From the NCBI GenBank assembly GCA_036852015.1, contig JAANDG010000149.1, positions 1 to 64,000 on the forward strand: a DNA stretch of 64,000 nucleotides, read 5' to 3'. This DNA is from Pelodera strongyloides. Taxonomy: Eukaryota > Nematoda > Chromadorea > Rhabditida > Rhabditidae. This document shows positions 45,901 to 50,300 of the stretch, in pieces. The translations under genes were made by a program, and so were the position numbers. Each line of letters opens with the position of its first letter. The stretch's first letter is position 1. The notes beneath the pieces were generated by a model, which worked only from the letters and a program-made list of their open reading frames with translations, searched no databases and was not told the DNA's origin.

Positions 45901-46424
45901 TACACTAATTTGCTTTATATGGGGGAAGAAAGGAATGTGTAGGTGTCCTAATGTGTTATTGTAATATTTGCATACGTAATGGGTGATGGAAAATGATATA
46001 CATATTACGAATTATACAATATATTAAATAACAAGAAAGCTAAATGAATAAGTTAAGGTTAAGGGCTTAATCACGGTTAACCGTGATAATTAGTTACAAT
46101 TTTATTGATTGACTTTCTCTACCATGCAATGTGTTGTTTCGCATATTTTTATTATTATTGTTTATTCATAATGTTATTTCATGTGCGCCGTTTTACACAG
46201 TAATAAACATTATTATTATATGGAGATTGTGGCATATGGTATAATATGGTTAATGGTTGTCTCAAAAGCGTAAAGACGGTAACATTATACACTACTTACG
46301 TACAAGGGTACAAGCTTACCTCAAAATTAGAAATGAACTGAAAAGCGTCATCTCCAAAGTTCACTCCCGCTCCTCCCAGCTCGATGCCCTTCCACTTGCC
46401 CCGCTTCAGATTCACGGAATCCAT
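24791..46424 (-). CDS. DDX24: DDX24/Mak5-type nucleolar DEAD-box RNA helicase
   Basis: Exons: 46424-46320, 34182-34108, 34013-33815, 33592-33488, 33315-33166, 32985-32857, 32594-32466, 32268-32197, 31883-31820, 31636-31546, 31267-31183, 30861-30801, 30579-30461, 30064-29954, 29582-29458, 29195-29080, 28875-28754, 28465-28389, 28165-28059, 27609-27506, 27230-27113, 26962-26853, 26597-26533, 26144-26018, 25699-25616, 24883-24791. All phases agree except where a T-run interrupts exon 3. Without that insertion and with one copy of the duplicated exon the protein is 828 aa, close to DDX24 of other animals. The N terminus has the family's GKWKGIEL motif, then Lys/Pro-rich spacers. Helicase motifs: GSGKT (about 317), APTREL (about 349), TPGRL (about 402), DETD (432-435, for DEAD), [22 protein letters not shown] (about 634). 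ERGHFEELE after DETD is DDX24-specific. The known role is ATP-driven RNA remodelling in 60S assembly. Intron 1 holds the BEL element. TTGTTTAG just before the ATG may be a cis or trans acceptor. Confidence 0.92.
24942..25133. mobile_element. MITE, CGGCCGGTTTTTGAAA family, in DDX24 last intron
   Basis: GGCCGGTTTTTGAAACACATCG on the left is mirrored by GATGCGTTTCAAAAACC on the right. The ends have decayed (CTTAAAAGCCAAATAACG and TATTTCACTTTAAT). It lies between the last two DDX24 exons. Confidence 0.6.
26692..26841. repeat. CA-rich microsatellite in a DDX24 intron
   Basis: Imperfect (CACA/CTCACA)n with ACTCATACAC interruptions. It ends 12 bp before the donor of the exon at 26,962-26,853. A GA-rich tract of similar kind occupies about 28,190-28,380 in another DDX24 intron. 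Confidence 0.8.
27802..27941. mobile_element. MITE, GGCCGTATTCACCAA termini, in a DDX24 intron
   Basis: GAGGCCGTATTCACCAAC on the left matches GTTGGTGAATACGGCCTC on the right. The arms continue with GGGAAC/GGGAACCCTCCC blocks. It is related to 9,600-9,734 and 31,898-32,025. Confidence 0.75.
30097..30316 (-). mobile_element. tRNA-derived SINE in DDX24 intron
   Basis: The minus strand starts with GGGCCGGATGCTCCAATGG, which can pair with a later CCGGCCC. It has a B box GAGTTCGATTCC, then a body with CCTCTGCGGAGCATGTCAT, and ends CACCCTTGAATAAAGGTGCA. The 3' part recurs in plus orientation at 51,542-51,626 in a PWP2 intron. The tRNA-like head is degenerate (no good anticodon loop), so I do not call it a tRNA gene. 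Confidence 0.6.
31898..32025. mobile_element. MITE, GCATATTCACCAC/GCGGTGAACACGGC
   Basis: Imperfect terminal repeats (GGGGCATATTCACCAC on the left, GGCGGTGAACACGGC on the right) enclose GGGGGAAC and CTAAGGGAATCGCGG blocks. It sits in the DDX24 intron between the exons at 32,268-32,197 and 31,883-31,820. Confidence 0.55.
32413..33200. repeat. Tandem duplication (401-bp offset) carrying a DDX24 exon
   Basis: Two units, about 32,413-32,813 and 32,814-33,200, share GTGCCCAGGACGGAAAAGAA, a complete 129-bp exon with both splice sites (32,594-32,466 and 32,985-32,857), flanking intron, and the 3' end of the preceding exon (GGTTTCGAACC). The exon copies encode the same 43-residue lysine-rich segment with four amino-acid differences and both are phase 0, so including both adds 43 residues without breaking the frame. 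Confidence 0.85.
33827..33965. repeat. Poly(T) insertion with 12-bp duplication in DDX24 exon 3
   Basis: AACAATGGGTTT occurs at 33,827-33,838 and again at 33,954-33,965. Between the copies the sequence is almost all T (breaks at 33,889 and 33,902-33,904), then AAAAAA. The insertion is 127 bp, not a multiple of three, and puts a stop into the minus-strand exon after [13 protein letters not shown]. Outside it the exon has good borders (34,013 acceptor side; 33,815 donor side). Either a poly(A)-type retroposition with target duplication or an assembly error at a homopolymer would give this picture. Confidence 0.8.
34262..34608. repeat. CCCCGATTTCGCCCCGATC repeat block
   Basis: At least six copies of AACCCCGATTTCGCCCCGATC, some followed by ATTTGTCG, run in tandem. 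The block ends in CTTGATCGGGGTTTTTAGTT-type sequence of opposite sense, so it folds back. Related sequences with GCCCGAT or GCCCGGATC occur at about 31,305-31,380 and 60,864-61,050. It sits in DDX24 intron 1 just downstream (in transcription) of the BEL element. Confidence 0.7.
34811..35211 (-). repeat. BEL/Pao 3' LTR
   Basis: Plus-strand ends are TATACGG and CCGTGATA. It is 401 bp and near-identical to 45,688-46,088. At the element-sense 5' edge lies an 18-bp perfect palindrome, ATCACGGTTAACCGTGAT. A terminator/poly(A) role is expected from its position; no motif was pinned down. Confidence 0.95.
35362..36411 (-). CDS. Downstream zinc-knuckle protein of the BEL element (Gag-NC-like)
   Basis: From ATG 36,411 the frame encodes 349 aa (the frame is open further upstream to 36,600, overlapping the env end). 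The N-terminal half is helical and unrecognised ([20 protein letters not shown]...). A Ser/Pro/Arg-rich linker follows. The C terminus has three knuckles: [26 protein letters not shown] and [14 protein letters not shown]. Spacing between knuckles 1 and 2 is the same as in this element's Gag (18 residues), and the spacers share a V-(K/R)-x-x-(I/F)-x-F-L-x-x-x-x-R-C pattern, so the region looks like a diverged paralogue of the Gag nucleocapsid end. TTCCAG directly precedes the ATG, suggesting a spliced subgenomic mRNA. It keeps a clean 349-codon frame in an otherwise damaged copy. Role unknown; RNA binding is the inference. Confidence 0.8.
   Translation of the reverse strand: MSTYRPLHDPVGDYDADVSLYALRTAFTEGKQTVKEAYDLLQLLQNSSTIEEYNGYSGQLQIFPRIITLHQRELRHLEVLVTMGVQGGFATFTGDECKRYITDEEILTTSLFRSFNHVLDDIKHHLSTPPPPGLLREKGSIQEVPSPAPTSPSSTPSPPPHEEVSSSDSSSSPSRESSPTTNDSSSESSRETPPPRQKFCSERPTTAQPPRKRGNPSRPRSPSPTPDPSYSSTNRSRSPSQRSRTHYSYTSSAPRPQRAPPSSTSAVFCTFCRQSHPSHQCFVLRGVIERRQFLLRHDRCYRCLGLHPRNECPQGGRRCKRCDADSHHVAVCPDYSIRVVPFHLSDPRN
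36491..39169 (-). pseudogene. Phlebovirus-type envelope glycoprotein (C-terminal part, broken)
   Basis: 892 codons are open. The first part is a Cys-rich Gn-like ectodomain ending in a long membrane region (about 274-332), a basic stretch (RRRIRRRVR), then an internal signal-like segment ([15 protein letters not shown]). The second part is Gc-like with the phlebovirus G2 signature: CPMSGSC (about 464) and [12 protein letters not shown]...[12 protein letters not shown] (about 498-524). A C-terminal membrane anchor lies at about 855-882. This Gn-TM-Gc-TM plan is that of bunyaviral class II fusion glycoproteins and of env-bearing nematode BEL/Pao elements. The true N terminus lies in the upstream frame, cut off by the 143-bp tandem duplication, so this copy should not yield intact envelope. 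The family assignment is strong. Confidence 0.9.
39004..39289. repeat. 143-bp tandem duplication within env
   Basis: GAGGAGAGGATTTCCAAG starts at 39,004 and again at 39,147; each unit ends ATGACAC. The two 143-bp units appear identical. 143 is not a multiple of three, so the duplication shifts the env frame. Identity of the copies implies a very recent event, after or at insertion, or an assembly artefact. Confidence 0.92.
39058..41673 (-). CDS. BEL/Pao RNase H-integrase, reading into env
   Basis: RNase H has CDAS (17), KLEL (61), GDSQ (91) and NPAD (136). The integrase has an HHCC zinc-binding part (about 306-347, ending CDCFHCRK) and a DDE core with GVDYMGPF (D380), NSDHGTQ (D443) and FERL (E486). 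A BEL/Pao C-terminal domain (DUF5641 type, about 620-690) follows. After a Pro-rich linker the same frame continues into a hydrophobic signal-like segment ([16 protein letters not shown], about 724-739) and Cys-rich ectodomain, the start of the envelope. The frame is derailed by the 143-bp duplication at 39,004-39,289 and stops at 39,058. Its beginning is offset from the gag-protease-RT frame; the break lies between about 41,714 and 41,840. As it stands pol cannot be read through without a frame change. Confidence 0.9.
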   Translation of the reverse strand: MVSHNDGESFELHIFCDASAKAYGAAAYLRVIHPTMPTRSFLLFSKSRVSPTTTMTIPKLELTALLLGVRIFHFLVKELEVPLANTVIWGDSQCVLHWVRANRHVSVYVDNRVREIRSVPPDLIFAHIPTEENPADILSRGMQPEELQNSSMWWNGPERIRSDDPLKEIQVSFSIEDVPEPELTLSAIETNQYQSLICYDRFSTFDSLLNTLILILLFLQRIRKSVSSNILLANPTSANARFMLFKMAQTECPPDDTVIRNLHLYLDDHGLWRSRGRIDSAALSFDTRNPIYLPRDHKITSLYILHVHSSAAHAGVNQCLSDLRRTVWIPKARSKIKSVIRCDCFHCRKLQSLPYKLPDMPPLPESRTIPTRPFSHIGVDYMGPFSIRNMTGSIVKTWIVIFTCMFSRAIHCEVVPSYNAEGFIQAFRRFVSRRGKPILINSDHGTQLVLCASTLQSDLFRDFCNRFEFTWTFNTEKAPWKGSHFERLIGIFKSALRHAIGRQVLDRDNFLTTVTEIEAIVNSRPLTYISDDIDLIPLRPCDFLIRGACMTPYDIPPFDSADEDYHPTPSSRERLLAFWSRSNVVTTNFLQQWTEQYLLSLREHSSWTHKQKSTCSRTPCVGDVVLIEHDQDAKTHWRLGKIISFPPTVPIREATIRTHTCTRHEPNIEFHMTITDLTRPINMLYPLELTAPVATPPPSPTLQPPPELAPRRSSRIASLPTKSYVFFAFCILLASPTFALSSSGQCPSYTDTSTSIHLSACSLPSYSIHRIHDAHCWIPQTCLNSRSYDHYCRSSCHVCPVWSTYCTDYSGRYVQWTLENADLVNSTVTAFQSEICSWKSSPRVMSAQYGPRTARTTLDATYSGHSKMLTS
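41714..45055 (-). CDS. BEL/Pao Gag-protease-reverse transcriptase polyprotein
   Basis: One open frame of 1,113 codons. An N-terminal helical Gag part is followed by the BEL/Pao Gag domain (DUF1759 type, about 155-330). A Ser/Pro-rich linker leads to three zinc knuckles ([14 protein letters not shown] about 390, [14 protein letters not shown] about 422, and [13 protein letters not shown] about 440). Then come the aspartic protease with [13 protein letters not shown] (about 558-570) and the RT with [16 protein letters not shown] (about 895) and YVDN (974-977), where many RTs have YxDD. The frame ends shortly after the RT thumb/connection ([12 protein letters not shown]), where it loses register with the next open frame. 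The ATG at 45,055 is the first after the leader and starts a gag-like helix. Confidence 0.93.
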   Translation of the reverse strand: MSGIIRTQIGRLKARLIHLVSSTTPLLAIDHESDEYADFDKLHALYQKIAGFTSSINSALQDIKVHVLAWSNLMQSLRGDEAEKEATLYDQYVTKYGDYSDAISQAESSLDSLRTMEQLIKHSLSTFEDDAQPKSTPTTSPISSNDPSSSLHVEARLPRLHLRRFSGILIDWQPFWECFKANIHSKTNLEPYVKFTYLLGCLDGEAKQLVNGLPLDSSNYAIAVDLLKQQYDDVSAITHSLRSDLLSAVSTGSSNSELLSLLNELYSTFMRLENLGDEADTTFLAQVIQSKFPRRIISRVYRNLDTQQPSAKDLLDEIRKILRQETAIDRITGPQTAPHGRATTLAAPTTRSSGQRPTSSASRPQGQGFSNRNPHSSPRSPQPPPSSPYCTYCASSGHHPSECSTVPLVKERIAFLTKEERCKQCLRPGHRPPECTRPPCFHCRGSHHRSVCYEFHVKNTSKSTSPQSGSNAIRGKPQKAQKPKPSSRPAERAPPPHAPSSSTQSSNKPSQTHRVVAMAAVPPNQSIPDNGSETVLLMCAPITLRNPDDSSQTVSSTVLLDSGSTRSYISEQVASDLKLQSQGLEQLSVSTFGSAQPIHLTSTRHRLGLQLSSGEIREITVTSASHLTGRLQTAAMSPEMGDNISTSLPLSAITSSTPGILLGSDVMWDFILHPDTTFTPLSSGFKRVDCPLGTFIVGNGFLKSYSAQSAQLGVQTERAYAAIENPPPDVDILWKLDSIGITDDPNASDDTICRQMTMDTIVQVGDRYAVKWPYKSSNPRISSNLSLCYARLQGVLRSLRKDPVLLAKYSETFVEQEAQGIIERVDLASSDGPLVHYLPHHGVVNPKKLRIVFDGSAKQQGFNSLNEELYRGPVTVPHIAGILTRARFDKYILVSDIEKAFLQVALQLEDRDVCRFLWLKDPSQPLAQDNLLVYRFCRVPFGIISSPWLLSATIEHHLHNVHTPLASTILRNLYVDNVLLGASDAEHAQGLYNETRSLFAQASMNLRDWASNNPQFNDFLRSEGEIPPAHLKLLGILWHTDLDHFEITVPHMTLPTSITKRTILQYINAIFDPLGWISPVILHKEALPPNPLERTASLGRSTSSTLPNHMGRS
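45090..45660 (-). repeat. GCGC-rich leader repeats of the BEL element
   Basis: Between the primer site and the gag start, about 550 bp consist of irregular repeats of AGCGCGGAATGGAAGCGCGA-like units. Two approximately 70-bp blocks (from 45,211 and 45,294) are near-identical and 83 bp apart, both containing CGCAGTGGGTGGGACGCGAG. All frames are open over long spans because stop codons are rare in this composition; I do not treat them as genes. Function unknown: packaging, translation or recombination roles are all possible. Confidence 0.75.
45670..45687 (-). promoter_or_regulatory. Primer-binding site of the BEL element
   Basis: Directly after the 5' LTR the element sense strand starts TGGCGACCGCGC. 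It begins with the TGG complementary to a tRNA 3' CCA, as expected for tRNA-primed minus-strand synthesis. The tRNA species was not determined. Confidence 0.65.
45688..46088 (-). repeat. BEL/Pao 5' LTR
   Basis: It has the same ends and length as the 3' LTR. As the 5' LTR it should hold the element's promoter. The ATTAG target duplication follows at 46,089. Confidence 0.95.
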
Positions 46425-47331
46425 CTAAACAATATCTCAAGAATACTTAGCCCATACTAAATGGAAACAATACATACACCATACACTTACACGCAACTGT
46501 ACAAAAATCCACACTGCCAATAATTGAAATTTACACTAACCTACATGACACGTATACACAGAAAAAGATTCCAAATAAATTATACAAAAACATGTTAAGT
46601 ACAACAAAATAAAGTCTGAGTTTAATAATCAGTCAGTCTCCCCAATTCACCTACGAAAAATACAAATAAAAAGTACAAACGAAACACATCAATAATGCGA
46701 AGAAAGTTTCCATAAAACACGTGAGAAAGATAATTTTGGCCCTTTCAACCACATTTGCAAACAGAAAGATACAAAAGTAACGATATTATTTATACTTCAA
46801 ACAATAACACGAAAAAAAAGTCACATCGGTCAACAACAACTTCTCCATAACAGACAACAAATGGAAACAATGGAAACAAACAACAAAATCAGTAGAAATA
46901 ACTACCATATTCCACTGAAAACAACAAATTTTGAAAATGATTACTGTATAGAACCGGCTTCTACAGACCAAAAACTTTCTTCAAAACAAATAGAACTAAC
47001 AGTTAATGACTTTTTTCAATTTTCTAACAACATTTAGCATTTAACATTAATACAAACACCAGAAATAGAAACCCTAAAGACTTAAAATCTAAACCAAAAA
47101 GAGGAAACAAAAGGGTTTTCGGCTTTCAGTACTAAGAAACAATTTCTTCAACAGCGAAAACATCTATTTTCATAATGTACTAAACTAATAAGAAAGCTAA
47201 TCATAAGGCTATTACTGGACATGGACTAGTAACGTCCATAAGCATAAGCCTCCTATGTGCAGAACGGGGTACAGAATCCCTCCAATGTTTACAAGTTCTA
47301 GAATCAAGTTCATGAACGGATGAAAGTAAAC
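46425..47331. other. PWP2-DDX24 intergenic interval
   Basis: About 0.9 kb, AT-rich, between the PWP2 stop (47,332) and the DDX24 ATG (46,424). No exon or repeat is obvious. It should hold the PWP2 3' UTR and either the DDX24 promoter or, if the pair is co-transcribed, only a trans-splice acceptor (TTGTTTAG before the DDX24 ATG). Confidence 0.5.
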
Positions 47332-50300
47332 TTATGCAGTCGTATCCATTTTCTCCGATTTTTCACCACCAACCACTGCAGGTCGTTTCAACTTCCTGGC
47401 CTCGCACAGATATTTCAATCCAAATTTGTTGTGATCGGCTCTAAATATTCAATAAAATCACTGAATAACAAAACGTACTCACGAGACTGCAGGGCTTAAA
47501 GCGAAATACCGGCCGGGTTTTGAAATGCATTGCGTACACCTGCTTTCTTATGCAGCACACGCAAATGAGCAAAAAATATAATAAAAACTAGACCCCAATT
47601 ATACCCCACGTTGCATCAATGCATAGGAATGCAAGTACTTGAGATGCGTTTCAAAAACCGGCCAGTATTTCGCGTTAAAAGGGAACCCATCGCGTCTTAC
47701 ATTGTCCAACAATCCACAATACGCGACTATGCTAAGCTATAAGCTTTCGAAATTTCGAGTACTTCAACAACGAAACATCAACGCAGAAACAACCAATAAA
47801 CGCAAACGCCATGTACAATCTGGTACATATACATCCCCCGCATGATGCAAAAACGAGGACAGGAAAGAACGAAATGGATTATATTAAGGAACGAAATGAA
47901 AAAAAAGAAACAATGAGTCCGAATATTTGCAAACTCACAACTTCTCGATCAACTTCTTGTGATGGGTGACAATTTGTTGGACTCCGGTCAGGATTGACGT
48001 GTCTGTTCGTCCCTTTGCATTCACTCCGTGCACATTCAGCACAGCGAATACCAAACGCTGAAATGTTCACAAAATATATTAATAAATATAAATAAATAAG
48101 ATAAAGTCGCAGTCGGCAACAGAAGAATATGCAGGACGCGAACCGTAAATCCCATGCATAAACTTGAGATGTTTAGCTTTTCATTCAAGTACACAACTTT
48201 GGAATAACTCCATGTACTTTCTTCGTACGTCACGCACCCAACAATCTAAGCCGGATGTTTTCAATTTCGGCTCAAGAAGACCCCTGAACTCTCACACATC
48301 AACGTTCGGAGAGCAGAAACTCCGAAGCAGAGACATGAAGGATATCTTCGTCGAAAAGCTGCTCGAGAAGAACCTTTGACCCCGTGTGTGCCAGAGATCA
48401 AAGAACCAACTTCACCTATCGAAAACACACGTGAGGAACTGCAATTAGTAATGCCCTCCCCTCAATTGTCTGTGATTAAACCAATTGCACACCCTGTGCA
48501 ATTGCCAACAGCTGAACCACCTGTGCCACTTATCCCGTTATTAGATCAGCAATCACTTGACCACTTTAGTGAGTCATTTGGCAAGGCCTTTGAATCAGCA
48601 ATGGAGAAAGCTTTTATCGAAAAGTACGGATGTAAGGATTGATTATGATAGTGGAACTATATTTTAACTATCTACGTTTCTTGATATATTGCGTTTTGAA
48701 TTTTTGAGTACATTTTTGTGATATGTAGTTGGGCCCTTGTCAGTACGAACTGTTGTGAAGCATGTTCGTCTTAGGGTATCCATTTGGTTATGTGTGTCTT
48801 TTTTGATATATGTGATCAATAAACTATATATATACAATGTGAAACATGTCTACAATACAACCTCGAGCATTTCCTTTTTTCACAACTAAGCTACATAGAC
48901 CCAAAACATCTCCCTTTACACGTTGGGTCGGATTTGCAGAACAAGACAATGTGCACAAAAAACTACGAAAATGCGAATGAGTTCGATCTCAACATTACGA
49001 TGTGAAAGTGAATATGCGGCGATGTCCACACCACATCCCCAATGATAAAAAAATCGCAGAAGTATATGGTTTTGGTTTAGTAGGACTCCTCAATTTTAAT
49101 AGGAAAAAAACACGCAATGTCCGAAATGAGTCTCCAAACAGGCTACACGAAGGCGAAGAGCACTAAAAAAAGCTCGTGACTTCTAATTAGCATCGAATTC
49201 AACTCCCACCATGTAAAAGTGAATATGGGGCGATGTCCACACCACATCCCCGTCGGCGATCCATTTCAGAAGACGTTCAGCGTACAGAAGAGGAATACTT
49301 TTCGCTACCAGATCCACTGAACAATTCTTTTAAATTCTTGGATAACTATCAGGCTCTATCTTTCTCTCTTTTTTATCATACATAAAAATGGAATTAATAA
49401 AAAAATGGTACAGCTGCGAAAATCAAGAGCACGTTTGCCCGAAAGTAAAGAAAATCCTCATAGAGTCAAAGAATCAAGCAAAGTAGACGAAATAATACCT
49501 TGAACAAGCGGTATCGACTCACAACACTTGGCGATCAATTTGCTCTCGTTCAGCCTTAGTGCGGCCATCAGAGCATTGGAATAGTCAGCGAGGGATAACA
49601 ATCTAAAAGCGAATTCGTATACAGTAATACCAACTAATCGTATCTGATTAAACACACCACCACTGCTCATTTTTAACTCCACATTTCACTTACTCCAGAT
49701 ACATATCAATCGAGTGAACATTCGTAATAAAGTTTACTCGTTTCAGTAAGCAAATCCTAGAACTTGCTACATCGTGTACTTCATACACGGAACCTACACA
49801 TACCTCAATTTTCTCTAGTTCGACTTTACAGAGAATAATAATAATAATAAAACAGTATCCCACTTCAATACAGTCTCAGGCGAAGTGCTGGAGTCCAAGT
49901 GGAATGGATCGAAGAAGGATACCGTATCCAGTGAATACACGCCCACTCCTTCAGTCGAACACACGGCCAACCGACGACCTGAACAGTACAATCGTAAAAA
50001 AACTTATGAGGACACATAAAGCAGCTTATCTTACTTTACTGTAATAATAGAAGTAGATAGCTTGCGCAGACCTCAATACTAATGCTTTCTGCTCATGCTG
50101 CTGTTTCACTATATCTCTACTAGCAAAGAGTAAGATGCACACCACCAAACAACCAAGTAATTCCCTGAAAACAAAGACCAACCAGTTGGGCAGAAAGACA
50201 CATCGTATACAGCAATCACTGGCTTCGCTGAACGTTCGCCAACATCAGAGTGTCGAGTGCCAGCCAGCTTGATTTCTCTCTGAACAAAGAAGCCATTATT

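Larger units (their letters stand above)
34811..46088 (-). mobile_element. BEL/Pao LTR retrotransposon with envelope gene
   Basis: The element is 11,278 bp, transcribed on the minus strand and inserted in DDX24 intron 1 in the gene's own orientation. It has 401-bp LTRs at both ends and is flanked by ATTAG (34,806-34,810 and 46,089-46,093), a 5-bp target duplication of the size usual for BEL/Pao. Order in its sense: 5' LTR, primer site, GCGC-rich leader, gag-protease-RT (45,055-41,714), RNase H-integrase and start of env (41,673-39,058), rest of env (39,169-36,491), zinc-knuckle ORF (36,411-35,362), 3' LTR. The LTRs differ by four substitutions and two 2-nt indels, so insertion was recent. A frame break and a 143-bp duplication make this copy defective. 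The sense strand is pyrimidine-rich and no purine tract was seen next to the 3' LTR. Confidence 0.95.
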
